The position numbers and the translations under genes are program-made. A stretch of DNA of 42,591 bases from Alsobacter sp040380755 (GTDB lineage Bacteria > Pseudomonadota > Alphaproteobacteria > Rhizobiales > Beijerinckiaceae). The DNA lies in NCBI GenBank assembly GCA_040380755.1, contig JBEIIL010000013.1, forward strand, positions 1-42,591, given 5' to 3'. The notes under the pieces were generated by a model, which saw only the letters and a list, made by a program, of their open reading frames with translations, made no database searches and had not been told where the DNA came from. Shown here piece after piece: positions 10,427 through 18,746 of the stretch (positions within the stretch are counted from its first letter, which is position 1; each line of letters begins with the position of its first letter).

Positions 10427-11245
10427 ATGCATGAATCCGCCCTCGACAAGCTGCGCACCGTCCGCACCGCCTATCTGGCCGATGTCGAGCAGACGCCCCT
10501 TGAGGTGCTGGATGTCGGCTCCGCCGTGGCCCATCCGGGGCACGAGAGCAACCGCTCGGTGATGGCCAACCCGGCCTGGACGCTGCGCGGCCTCGACATC
10601 ACGCCCGGCGAGAACGTCGATGTGGTAGTGGCGAGGCCCTATGACTGGACCGAGGTTCCGTCGGGCTGTGTCGACGTCGTCACCTGCAGCCAGGTGTTCG
10701 AGCACGCCGAGTATTTCTGGATCACCATGATGGAGATCTCCCGTGTGCTGAAGACGCACGGGATCGCCTTCATCAACGCGCCCGGAGCAGGCCCGCTGCA
10801 CCGTTACCCCGTTGATTGCTGGCGTTTCTATGATGATGCCTTCCCGGCGCTGGCGCGCTATTCCGGCCTCACGTTGCTGGAAAGCCAGGTGCAGTGGGCC
10901 CCGGCGTACCGCAAGGGCCTGCAATGGCGCGACGCCACCGCGGTGATGCAGCGACCGGCCCGCAGCCCCGCCGAGGAGCACGCCATGGCGGTGCGGATCG
11001 CCGGTGCCAAGCTGTCGGCCATGGACGAGATCGGGCTCGCCACCCTCGCCGCCGTCGGTGCCACGCCTGCGCCGGTCGAGGCAAGCCTCATCGGCCCGCG
11101 AGACGGCGTGGGGGCGCTCGAGCAGCGTGCCGCAGCGCTGATGCGCGACACCTCGGCGCTCGGCCGCAAGGCGTTCCTCATCCGTCGCGAGCTGCGCTCG
11201 ATCGGGGAGATCATCACCCGGCCGCTGGATGACCTGAAGCTCTGA
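10427..11245 (+). CDS. Class I SAM-dependent methyltransferase
   Basis: The 272-residue protein has a Methyltransf_11-type fold: the SAM-binding loop EVLDVGSAVAHPGHE near residues 26-40, an acidic strand end in LRGLDIT (about 55-61), the post-II motif GCVDVVTCSQVFEHAEYFW and then ISRVLKTHGIAFINAPG. The pattern 'vfEHaeyFWitmmEIsRVLK' is common in methyltransferases linked to glycan or natural-product clusters. About 90 C-terminal residues beyond the core show no recognisable domain. It is divergent from the acyltransferase gene across about 144 bases and converges with the next methyltransferase with a 25-base gap. Substrate unknown. Confidence 0.85.
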   Translation: MHESALDKLRTVRTAYLADVEQTPLEVLDVGSAVAHPGHESNRSVMANPAWTLRGLDITPGENVDVVVARPYDWTEVPSGCVDVVTCSQVFEHAEYFWITMMEISRVLKTHGIAFINAPGAGPLHRYPVDCWRFYDDAFPALARYSGLTLLESQVQWAPAYRKGLQWRDATAVMQRPARSPAEEHAMAVRIAGAKLSAMDEIGLATLAAVGATPAPVEASLIGPRDGVGALEQRAAALMRDTSALGRKAFLIRRELRSIGEIITRPLDDLKL

Positions 11246-11270
11246 TCCGGTCCGGCCGCACGACGGCCCG

Positions 11271-11933
11271 TCAGTGTGCCGCAGTCTGCTCGGCGACGAC
11301 CATGAACTGCTTGATCATCAGGTCGTCGAGGCCGCCCAACGTGGCGCGCGACAGCAGGCCCCGGCCGTCGTGCCAGGGCCAAGGATGGGCGTTGCCCACT
11401 GATGCGAGGCGCAGGCCGCCGCTCTCGGCCAGCGCCACCGCGGTGTGGCGGACGAAGAACCGCAGATGGGTACGATCCAGCAGGCCAGCGTCCCGATAAT
11501 TGAAATCAGCGCGGGTCAGCAGCCTCCAGATGAACTTCCAGTGGCGGATGTTCGGCAGCGACACGACCAGCCGGCCACCGGGCCGCAGCAGCGGCGACAG
11601 CCGCCGCACCACCGTCCACGGATCGGCCAGGTGCTCCAGCACGTCGAGGCACAGGATCAGGTCCAGCGAGCCGGCCGGGATCTCGGTCTCGAGGCTCATC
11701 GCCTCGATATTGCCGCACCAGACCTGGTCGCAGTTCCCCTGAGCCGCCACGGCGGCGTCGGGCATCAGCTCGATGCCGCCGGCCCATTCGACCGGCCGCA
11801 GCGATCGGACGAAGCGCGTCGTGGCGCCCTCCCCGCAGCCAAGATCGAGCAGGCGCTCGACGCGCTTCGGCAGATGCGGCGCGATCTCGGTGCGGGCGGT
11901 GGCAAAGTAGCGCTTGGGGGTGGCGGCGGTCAT
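11271..11933 (-). CDS. Class I SAM-dependent methyltransferase (UbiE/Methyltransf_23-like)
   Basis: A 220-residue methyltransferase with SAM motif I RLLDLGCGEGATTRF, an acidic motif II (GGIELMPDA), LILCLDVLEHLADPW and the post-motif LLRPGGRLVVSLPNIRHW. This pattern (DLGCGEG ... CLDVLEHL ... LRPGGRLVVSLPN.RH) is widespread beside glycosyltransferases in polysaccharide loci. I prefer ATG 11933; a TTG at 11969, ten bases after the glycosyltransferase stop, is an alternative. Neither has a strong ribosome binding site. It follows the GT2 gene on the same strand and probably shares its transcript. The acceptor (sugar, lipid or small molecule) cannot be told. Confidence 0.86.
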   Translation of the reverse strand: MTAATPKRYFATARTEIAPHLPKRVERLLDLGCGEGATTRFVRSLRPVEWAGGIELMPDAAVAAQGNCDQVWCGNIEAMSLETEIPAGSLDLILCLDVLEHLADPWTVVRRLSPLLRPGGRLVVSLPNIRHWKFIWRLLTRADFNYRDAGLLDRTHLRFFVRHTAVALAESGGLRLASVGNAHPWPWHDGRGLLSRATLGGLDDLMIKQFMVVAEQTAAH

Positions 11934-11979
11934 CGGCCCGCGATAGCCCGAAACCGGGTCCCGGCACAACCGGACCGGC

Positions 11980-12846
11980 TCAGGTCAGCCCCTCGCGGGC
12001 CAGCGCGGACTGGCCGGCCAGCCAGGCCCGCGCCCCGGCCGCTGAACCGCCATAGCGTTCGACGAGATCGCGACGCCCGATCAGCGCCGCCCCCAGGGCC
12101 TTAGGTGCGTTGGTCGCCAGCGTGGCGACGGCAGGGTCCTTCAAGCCCCATTTGCGCGACACGTAGCAGCGCGACCACGCCATGTGCCAGCGCGAGCGGA
12201 ACACCCGGCCGGGGCCCGGCGCCGTCGACCGGCCGCGGCCGTGCCGGGCCGTCGCGGCCTGCACATGCACGAGCGCGTGTCCGGCCTTGGACATCCGCCG
12301 GCACAGATCATCGTCCTCGTAGAACAGGAAGATCTGCGGGTCGAAGCCGCCCATGGCGAGGAACCGCTCGCGCCGCACCAGCAGGGAAGCGCCGGACAGG
12401 AACGGCGCGCAACAGTCGCCCTCGGGCAGGTCCAGCCGGCCCGACGGGTTGGGCAGAAACGCCGATAGCAGCGAGCGCGCCTGCCAGAACACCCGCCCGT
12501 CCGGCTCCACCAGCCGCGGCGCCAGCAGCCCGGCCTCCGGCCAGCGCTCTGCGGCCGCCATCATCGCCGCGACGGCGCCGGGGTCGTAGACGAGGTCGGG
12601 ATTGGTCAGCAGGCAGAACTCTGTCGTGGCTGCCGCCACGCCGGCATTCATCGCCCGGCCGAAGCCCTCGTTGCGGGCCTGGCGCAGCACCGTTGCGCCG
12701 GCCTTGGCCGCGATCGCCGCCGTCGCGTCGGTGCTGGCATTGTCGACAATCAGCACCGGCACGCCGTCGCTTCGCAGCGCGGCCAGACAATCGGGCAGCG
12801 CATGGGCGCTGTCATGGGCGCAAACGACGGCGGTGACGCCGTCCAC
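11980..12846 (-). CDS. Glycosyltransferase family 2
   Basis: The 288-residue protein has a GT-A fold GT2 domain. Visible are the N-terminal nucleotide-sugar region with VLIVDNASTDAT, NEGFGRAMNAGV, the metal-binding LLTNPDLVYDP, the acceptor-side segment FLSGASLLVRRERF and FYEDDDLCRRM. This arrangement is typical of rhamnosyltransferase-like (WbbL/RfbF-type) enzymes that build surface polysaccharides at the cytoplasmic membrane face, though sugar specificity is not predictable. It starts at GTG 12846, only four bases after the aspS stop, so it is likely translationally linked to aspS, an unusual partner. No transmembrane segment is evident. Confidence 0.92.
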   Translation of the reverse strand: MDGVTAVVCAHDSAHALPDCLAALRSDGVPVLIVDNASTDATAAIAAKAGATVLRQARNEGFGRAMNAGVAAATTEFCLLTNPDLVYDPGAVAAMMAAAERWPEAGLLAPRLVEPDGRVFWQARSLLSAFLPNPSGRLDLPEGDCCAPFLSGASLLVRRERFLAMGGFDPQIFLFYEDDDLCRRMSKAGHALVHVQAATARHGRGRSTAPGPGRVFRSRWHMAWSRCYVSRKWGLKDPAVATLATNAPKALGAALIGRRDLVERYGGSAAGARAWLAGQSALAREGLT

Positions 12847-12850
12847 CGCG

Positions 12851-14623
12851 TCAGGCCTCCGGCAGGTTGAGCCGGATATGCAGGTCGCGCAGCTGCCGCG
12901 GGGTGACGTCCGACGGCGCCCCCATCAGCAGGTCCAGCGCCTGCTGGTTCATCGGGAACAGCGCCACCTCGCGCAGGTTCTGCGCGCCGCACAGCAGCAT
13001 CACGATGCGGTCGATGCCGGCTGCCATGCCGCCATGCGGCGGCGCGCCGTACTGGAAGGCGCGGTACATGCCGCCAAACCGCTCGATCACCGTCTCCTCG
13101 CTGTAGCCGGCGATCTCGAAGGCCTTGACCATGGCCTCGGGGCGATGATTGCGGATACCACCCGACGCCAGCTCGTAGCCATTGCAGGCGATGTCGTACT
13201 GGAACGCCTTGATGGCGAGTGGATCCTGCGTCTGCAGCGCCTCCAGCCCGCCCTGCGGCATCGAGAACGGGTTGTGCGAGAAGTCGACCTTCTTGTCGTC
13301 CTCACTCCACTCGAACATCGGGACGTCGACAATCCAGGCGAGCGCGAAGCGGCCCTCGTCGACGAGGTTGAGCTCGGACCCGACCCGGTTGCGCGCCAGG
13401 CCGGCAAACTTGACGAACGTCTCCGGGTCGCCTGCAACGAAGAAGGCGGCATCGCCCTCCTTTACGCCGAGCTGCTGGCGGATCGCCTCGGTCCGCTCCG
13501 GACCGATATTGTTGGCGACCGGACCGGCGCCGGAGCCTTCGCGCCAGAACACATAGCCCAGCCCCGGCTGGCCCTCGCCCTGCGCCCAGCTGTTCATCCG
13601 GTCGCAGAAGGCGCGTGAGCCGCCGCCCGGCGCCGGGATCGACCAGACCTGGTTCTTCGGATCCTCGAGCATGCGCGCGAAGACCTTGAAGTTCGAACCG
13701 CGGAAATGCTCGGACACGTCCTGCATTTCCAGCGGATTGCGCAGGTCGGGTTTGTCAGACCCGTATTTCCGCATGGCCTCGGCGTAGGGAATGCGCGGCC
13801 ACGGCGACGGGGTCACGGCCTTGCCGCCGCCAAACTCGGTGAACACGCCGCCGATCACCGGCTCCACCGCGGCGAACACGTCCTCCTGGGTGACGAAGCT
13901 CATCTCCAGGTCGAGCTGGTAGAACTCGCCCGGCAGCCGGTCGGCGCGCGGGTCCTCGTCGCGGAAGCACGGCGCCACCTGGAAGTAGCGGTCGAAGCCC
14001 GCCATCATCAGGAGCTGCTTGTACTGCTGTGGCGCCTGCGGCAGCGCGTAGAACTTGCCGGCATGCAGCCGCGACGGCACCAGGAAGTCGCGGGCGCCCT
14101 CTGGCGAGGACGCGGTCAGAATGGGTGTCTGGAACTCGTTGAAGCCCTGCTGCTTCATCCGCTGGCGCAGGCTGTCGATCACCGCCACGCGGGTCATGAT
14201 GTTGCGGTGCAAGCCGTCGCGGCGAAGGTCGAGGAAGCGGTAGCGCAGCCGTGTCTCCTCCGGGTAGCTCTGGTCGCCGAACACTTGCAGGGGCAGTTCA
14301 GCGGCGGCCCCGAGCACCTCGATGGATGTGACGAACACCTCGACCTGGCCGGTGGCGAGCTCGGCATTGGCCGTGCCGTCGGGACGCCGCCGGACCTTGC
14401 CGTCGAAACGCACCACCCACTCGGCGCGCAGCTTCTCGGCCGCGCCGAAGGCCGGTGAGTCGGGATCGACCACGCACTGCGTGATGCCGTAATGGTCGCG
14501 CAAATCGACGAACAGCACGCCGCCATGGTCGCGGATGCGGTGGCACCAGCCCGAAAGGCGGATCTCCTGCCCGATATCGCCGTCGCGCGGCGCGCCGCAG
14601 GTGTGGGTCCGGTAAGGGTGCAT
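12851..14623 (-). CDS. aspS: Aspartyl-tRNA synthetase (bacterial type)
   Basis: Class IIb synthetase of 590 residues. The order is an N-terminal OB-fold anticodon-binding domain (about 1-105), the catalytic core with motif 2 FRDEDPRADRLPGEFYQLD, a bacterial-type GAD insertion around residues 290-410, and motif 3 AAGIDRIVMLL. Start ATG 14623 (MHPYRTHTCG) has AGAGG upstream; the longer frame to 14686 is not family-like. Whether it is discriminating or also charges tRNA-Asn cannot be decided here, because asnS or gatCAB are not in the window. It heads the run aspS-GT2-methyltransferase on the minus strand. Confidence 0.98.
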   Translation of the reverse strand: MHPYRTHTCGAPRDGDIGQEIRLSGWCHRIRDHGGVLFVDLRDHYGITQCVVDPDSPAFGAAEKLRAEWVVRFDGKVRRRPDGTANAELATGQVEVFVTSIEVLGAAAELPLQVFGDQSYPEETRLRYRFLDLRRDGLHRNIMTRVAVIDSLRQRMKQQGFNEFQTPILTASSPEGARDFLVPSRLHAGKFYALPQAPQQYKQLLMMAGFDRYFQVAPCFRDEDPRADRLPGEFYQLDLEMSFVTQEDVFAAVEPVIGGVFTEFGGGKAVTPSPWPRIPYAEAMRKYGSDKPDLRNPLEMQDVSEHFRGSNFKVFARMLEDPKNQVWSIPAPGGGSRAFCDRMNSWAQGEGQPGLGYVFWREGSGAGPVANNIGPERTEAIRQQLGVKEGDAAFFVAGDPETFVKFAGLARNRVGSELNLVDEGRFALAWIVDVPMFEWSEDDKKVDFSHNPFSMPQGGLEALQTQDPLAIKAFQYDIACNGYELASGGIRNHRPEAMVKAFEIAGYSEETVIERFGGMYRAFQYGAPPHGGMAAGIDRIVMLLCGAQNLREVALFPMNQQALDLLMGAPSDVTPRQLRDLHIRLNLPEA

Positions 14624-14721
14624 GGCAGGCCTCTGGCAGCACGCCCGCGACAGGCCGGCGGGCTCGAATTGGCCGGAAAAGCACATGCGTGCCGGGCCTT
14701 GTCAAGGCACCGGGACCTGCC

Positions 14722-16101
14722 TCAGCGACAGCCGGCGACCTCCTCGGCGTTCCGTACGACGCAGTCCGCCGCTATGGCCGTGGCCGACGGCGTGACCACG
14801 ACCGTCACCAGCGCAGCCGGCATCCTCGCGCTGATTTCCGCCGACACTGTTGCTGGCGTCGCGTCCCGCGCACGGGCCTCGGCGAGGTCGAAATCGCCGA
14901 GCGGCAGGTCCTGCACGGCGAGGTCGCGCAGTGCTGCGGCCACGTTCGCCGGCTGGGTCCTCGCCTGCCGGATGCCGGCAATCCGCGCGGTCCGAACCGT
15001 GTCGAGTTCGCGCATCTCGATGCCGGTCGCGCGCCAGCGCTCGTAGTCCTCGCGCAGGGCGGCGAGCGCCGGCTTGATCCGGTCCGTCGAGATACCGGCC
15101 TCCAACACGATGAGGCTGAGGTCGCCGGCAACAGGCTGGAGCGACGCAGACGCCCCGTAAGTGGCGCCGAGCTTTTCGCGCAACACCCGGAACAGCCGCG
15201 AATTCGATCCCGAGCCGAGCACCTGCAGCCCCATTTGCAATCGCACCCGCGCCTCGCCGGGCGGCACGATCACCGGCCCCACAAGAATGACGGTGGACTG
15301 GGATCCCGCGCGTTCGATGGCGACGGTCAGTGGCCTGGCGGCCGGAACCGCGGCGCTGCGTGATGCGGCAGCGGCAGGGCCTGCAGGCAGACCACTGAAG
15401 ATGCGGTCGATCGCCGGCCCCAGCGTGGCCGTGTCTGCCGGGCCGGCAGAGGTGACCACCAGTCCCTGGCGCACCAGCACGGCCGTCCGCCAGGTTGCGA
15501 TGTCTGTCCGCTCGACGCGTTCGATGATCGAGGGAGGCGCCATGGTCAGGAAGCGCGATTCCGGCGTGTCGCCGAACAGCGCCAGCACCGCCGAGCGCCG
15601 CGCCTGGCCGCCGGATGACGCGCCGCCCTGGCGCGATGAATCCGCCATCTGCTTGCGCAGGCGCTCCAGCGCAGGTTGGGGCAGATCCGGATCGACGAGG
15701 CTGGCACGCAGCAGATCGCCTGCCGCTGCAAGCTTCGACGCCGGCACGGTCATGATCCCCACCGTGTGGGTCATCGTTTGCGACAGGTTCGCGCCGCCGA
15801 GCTGGTCACGCCACGCCTCGACCAGTGCGCCCTCGCGCAGGCCGCCAGCACCTGAAAACATCAACCGCGTGCCCAGCGATCCGGTCCACTCCGGCAGCCG
15901 GCCGGCCAGGGCCGTCCCGTCTTTCCAGCCAAAGGCCACGGACTGCAGCGGCGTATCGGGCAACACGACGTGGTGGAACACGATACCGCCCGGGGAGCGG
16001 CCTTCCACGACCGGCGCCTGCGCCTTGGCCGGACCCGGCCCGGCAGCCAGCAGCAGAACCGCGCCCGCGACCCTGACAATCCTGTTTACGAGACCCGGCA
16101 T
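14722..16101 (-). CDS. M16-family peptidase-like protein lacking the zinc motif
   Basis: The 459-residue exported protein has an N-terminal signal peptide (hydrophobic 10-22, cleavage near AKAQA). Its two-domain M16/insulinase shape is seen in phrases such as LGTRLMFSGAGGL, the C-terminal LGSGSNSRLFRVLREKLGATYGASA and ALREDYERW. The HxxEH zinc motif is absent at the place where it should be, so it is probably the non-catalytic partner of the gene just upstream, as in other alphaproteobacterial M16 pairs. I use ATG 16101, which has GGGAG eight bases upstream; a GTG at 16107 would overlap the previous stop by four bases but with poor spacing. Confidence 0.9.
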   Translation of the reverse strand: MPGLVNRIVRVAGAVLLLAAGPGPAKAQAPVVEGRSPGGIVFHHVVLPDTPLQSVAFGWKDGTALAGRLPEWTGSLGTRLMFSGAGGLREGALVEAWRDQLGGANLSQTMTHTVGIMTVPASKLAAAGDLLRASLVDPDLPQPALERLRKQMADSSRQGGASSGGQARRSAVLALFGDTPESRFLTMAPPSIIERVERTDIATWRTAVLVRQGLVVTSAGPADTATLGPAIDRIFSGLPAGPAAAASRSAAVPAARPLTVAIERAGSQSTVILVGPVIVPPGEARVRLQMGLQVLGSGSNSRLFRVLREKLGATYGASASLQPVAGDLSLIVLEAGISTDRIKPALAALREDYERWRATGIEMRELDTVRTARIAGIRQARTQPANVAAALRDLAVQDLPLGDFDLAEARARDATPATVSAEISARMPAALVTVVVTPSATAIAADCVVRNAEEVAGCR

Positions 16102-16103
16102 CC

Positions 16104-17477
16104 TCACGGCTCCCGCGGCGTCAGGATGCCGACAATGCGGCGGGACGGCTCGGCCAGGGCCGCCGCAAAGGCAGCCACCTGTTCGGCCGACACCGCGCGA
16201 AACCGGTCCGGCCAGAGGGCGAGATCCTCATAGCGGTCATTGCCGGAGAGCCAGTCGATGACCTCGTCGGCCACCCGCTGCGGTTCGGCCAGCGCAAGAA
16301 CGCGGCGCTCCAGGCGACGGGTGCGCAACCGCTCGATGGTCTCGGCCGGTATGGGCGTGCGCCCAAGATCCCGCAGATAGGCCTCGATAGCTTCGAGAAC
16401 CTTTTCGGGCGACTGGCCACCGTCGAGCGGGACCCGCACGGTCAACGCCACCTGCCGCGGCGCCAGCCGAGACAGATCGAGCCCGATGCTGGTGGCGAGC
16501 TTGCTCCCTTCGACCAGCACCTCGTGCGGGCTGCCGTCGAGCCGGCTTTGCAGGAAATCGGCCAGCAACAGGCGCGCGCCACGCGACGACCAGCGGTCAC
16601 TTTCGGGCACGGCCACGAGTTTCTGCAGGATCAGGACCGGATTTTGCACCTGCGGATCACTGTCGCGCAGCGTCACGGCTTCCGTCGGCGGCCTCACGGT
16701 CCGCGGCGGCCGCTGCGGCGACGGGCGCGGCGTCACGCCCGCCAGGGCCTTGCGGGCGATAGCCTCGACCTCGACGGCCGGCGTCGGCCCCGACACCACG
16801 AAGGCGACATTGTCGAGGACGTACCAGTCGCGATGAAAGGCGCGCGCATCGCCGAGGCTCAGCGCGGCGATCTGGTGGGGCCAGCCGATCGCGGGCTGGC
16901 TGCGGGGGTGCCCGGGCAGCAGCGTCTCGAGCATCCGCGCCCGCAGCCGCCACTCGGGCGAGGAGCCAAGGCGCAGGTTGTATTCCTGCAAAACCACGTT
17001 GCGCTCGCGATTGGCATCCGCGTCGGTGATGTCGAACCCCTGCAGCCGCGCGGCGTAGAAGGTGAACAGCTTCTCGAGGTCGGCCACCGCCCCTTCCGGC
17101 CTGACCGGAACGCGGTGGATGTAGGTCGTGGCCTCGTGCGAGGTCGTGCCGTTGCTGTAGCCGCCGGCGAACATGCGGAACGCGCTGTCCGTGTGCTCGG
17201 CGTTGCGCCCGGTGAGGATCAGGTGCTCGAGATAATGGGCGAGACCGCGACAGACCCCGCCGGGCTCGTCGACGCAGCCGGCATTGACCACCATCGTGAA
17301 GGATGTCGACCGCAGCCGCCGGTCCTCGACCACATAAACGCGGTCGAGCACGCGCTTGACCTTCGCCTGTGCTGGAAGGCCGGAGACGGCTTCGGCACGG
17401 ACGGGCACGCTTGCGCCGACGCCATGCCCCATGAGGATGGCAGCAGCCAGAACGATGGGGCGAAGGGCCAGGCGCAT
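16104..17477 (-). CDS. M16-family zinc metallopeptidase (catalytic partner)
   Basis: The 457-residue product has a signal peptide (hydrophobic 5-22, likely cleavage near residue 28) and a complete inverted zinc motif HYLEH at 81-85 (His81, Glu84, His85), with Glu158 in RERNVVLQEY as the probable third ligand. The later GTTSHEATTYIHRVP segment is also typical of M16. Such periplasmic peptidases (PqqL/insulinase-like) degrade peptides or unfolded exported proteins. ATG 17477 has GGGAG about nine bases upstream. The next gene encodes an M16 homologue without the zinc motif and is translationally coupled, so the two likely form a heterodimer. Native substrate unknown. Confidence 0.94.
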   Translation of the reverse strand: MRLALRPIVLAAAILMGHGVGASVPVRAEAVSGLPAQAKVKRVLDRVYVVEDRRLRSTSFTMVVNAGCVDEPGGVCRGLAHYLEHLILTGRNAEHTDSAFRMFAGGYSNGTTSHEATTYIHRVPVRPEGAVADLEKLFTFYAARLQGFDITDADANRERNVVLQEYNLRLGSSPEWRLRARMLETLLPGHPRSQPAIGWPHQIAALSLGDARAFHRDWYVLDNVAFVVSGPTPAVEVEAIARKALAGVTPRPSPQRPPRTVRPPTEAVTLRDSDPQVQNPVLILQKLVAVPESDRWSSRGARLLLADFLQSRLDGSPHEVLVEGSKLATSIGLDLSRLAPRQVALTVRVPLDGGQSPEKVLEAIEAYLRDLGRTPIPAETIERLRTRRLERRVLALAEPQRVADEVIDWLSGNDRYEDLALWPDRFRAVSAEQVAAFAAALAEPSRRIVGILTPREP

Positions 17478-17588
17478 TCGGACGGCTCCCGCAACGGATT
17501 CCCAACGCTACGCGTGCGCTGCCCGCCTGCCTAGAGCCGATGAGGCCGCATTGGACCTGTGGGCGGCCTTGCGTTATCACGGCCCGCC

Positions 17589-18734
17589 ATGCCGCTGATC
17601 AGTTCGACCGAAGACCTCGCCGCCGCCTGCGCGCGGCTCGCCCGCCATCCCTTCGTGACCGTTGACACGGAGTTCATGCGGGAGACGACCTACTATCCGA
17701 AGTTGTGTCTGGTGCAGCTCGCCAGTCCCGACGAGGCCGTGCTTGTCGATCCGCTCGCCAAGGACGTCGACCTCGCCCCGTTTCTGGCCCTCATGCGCGA
17801 CGAGGCCGTGGTCAAGGTCGTGCATTCCGGCCGGCAGGATCTGGAGATTCTCTGGAACATCGACGGCTGCATCCCGATGCCGCTGTTCGACACCCAGGTA
17901 GCCGCAATGGTGTGCGGCTATGGCGACAGCGTCTCCTACGAGCAGCTGGCCCATGACCTCGCCCATGCGCGCATCGACAAGTCGTCGCGCTTCACCGATT
18001 GGTCGAAGCGCCCGCTCAGCGAGGCCCAGCTTGACTATGCGCAATCTGACGTCACGCATCTGCGTGACGTCTATCGCGAGCTGGCCGCCAAGCTCGAGGC
18101 TTCAGGCCGCACTGCGTGGCTCGACAACGAGATGCAGGTGCTGACGTCGCCGGACACCTACCGGGCACTCCCGGAGGACGCGTGGCAACGCCTGAAGGGG
18201 CGCATCCGCAAGCCCCGCGAGCTTGCCGTGCTGATCGAGCTTGCCGCGTGGCGCGAGCGCGAGGCGCAGGCGCGTGATGTACCGCGCGGTCGCGTCCTCA
18301 AGGACGACGCCGTGATGGATGTGGTCTCGGCCGCCCCGCGCAGCCCGGAGGGCCTCGGCCAGCTGCGGTCGATCCCCTCGGGCTACGAGCGGTCGCGTGC
18401 CGGCGCCGAGATCGTCGCCGCGGTCGAGCGCGGGCTGGAGCGCGATCCCAAGACCCTGCCGGCCCTGGAGCGTGGTGCCCGGCGCAACTTCAACCAGGCG
18501 ACGGTGGAGCTGCTGAAGGTCCTGCTCAAGATGGTGTGCGAGAGCGAAGGCGTCGCCGCCAAGGTCGTCGCCACCGTCGATGACCTCGAGGCCATCGCGT
18601 CCGATGACGGAGCCGACGTCCCGGCTTTGCAGGGATGGCGCCGCGAGCTGTTCGGCGATCGTGCGCTGGCTCTCAAGCATGGCCGCCTGGCGCTGGCCAT
18701 GGATGCCGGCCGCGTCGTCGGCGTGCCGCGCTGA
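17589..18734 (+). CDS. rnd: Ribonuclease D
   Basis: 3'-5' exoribonuclease of 381 residues that trims structured RNA 3' ends such as tRNA precursors. The DEDDy exonuclease motifs are visible: Exo I VDTEF (Asp26, Glu28), Exo II VVHSGRQDLEIL and Exo III YAQSDVTHLRDVY. One or two HRDC domains follow (around 205-285 and beyond). Start ATG 17589 matches family members; the frame from 17559 has a poor N-terminus. No clear Shine-Dalgarno is seen. It sits between aspS/M16 genes and ppx, close to the rnd-aspS neighbourhood common in Hyphomicrobiales, and converges with ppx with a 12-base gap. Confidence 0.96.
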   Translation: MPLISSTEDLAAACARLARHPFVTVDTEFMRETTYYPKLCLVQLASPDEAVLVDPLAKDVDLAPFLALMRDEAVVKVVHSGRQDLEILWNIDGCIPMPLFDTQVAAMVCGYGDSVSYEQLAHDLAHARIDKSSRFTDWSKRPLSEAQLDYAQSDVTHLRDVYRELAAKLEASGRTAWLDNEMQVLTSPDTYRALPEDAWQRLKGRIRKPRELAVLIELAAWREREAQARDVPRGRVLKDDAVMDVVSAAPRSPEGLGQLRSIPSGYERSRAGAEIVAAVERGLERDPKTLPALERGARRNFNQATVELLKVLLKMVCESEGVAAKVVATVDDLEAIASDDGADVPALQGWRRELFGDRALALKHGRLALAMDAGRVVGVPR

Positions 18735-18746
18735 CGGGTCGCCTGC

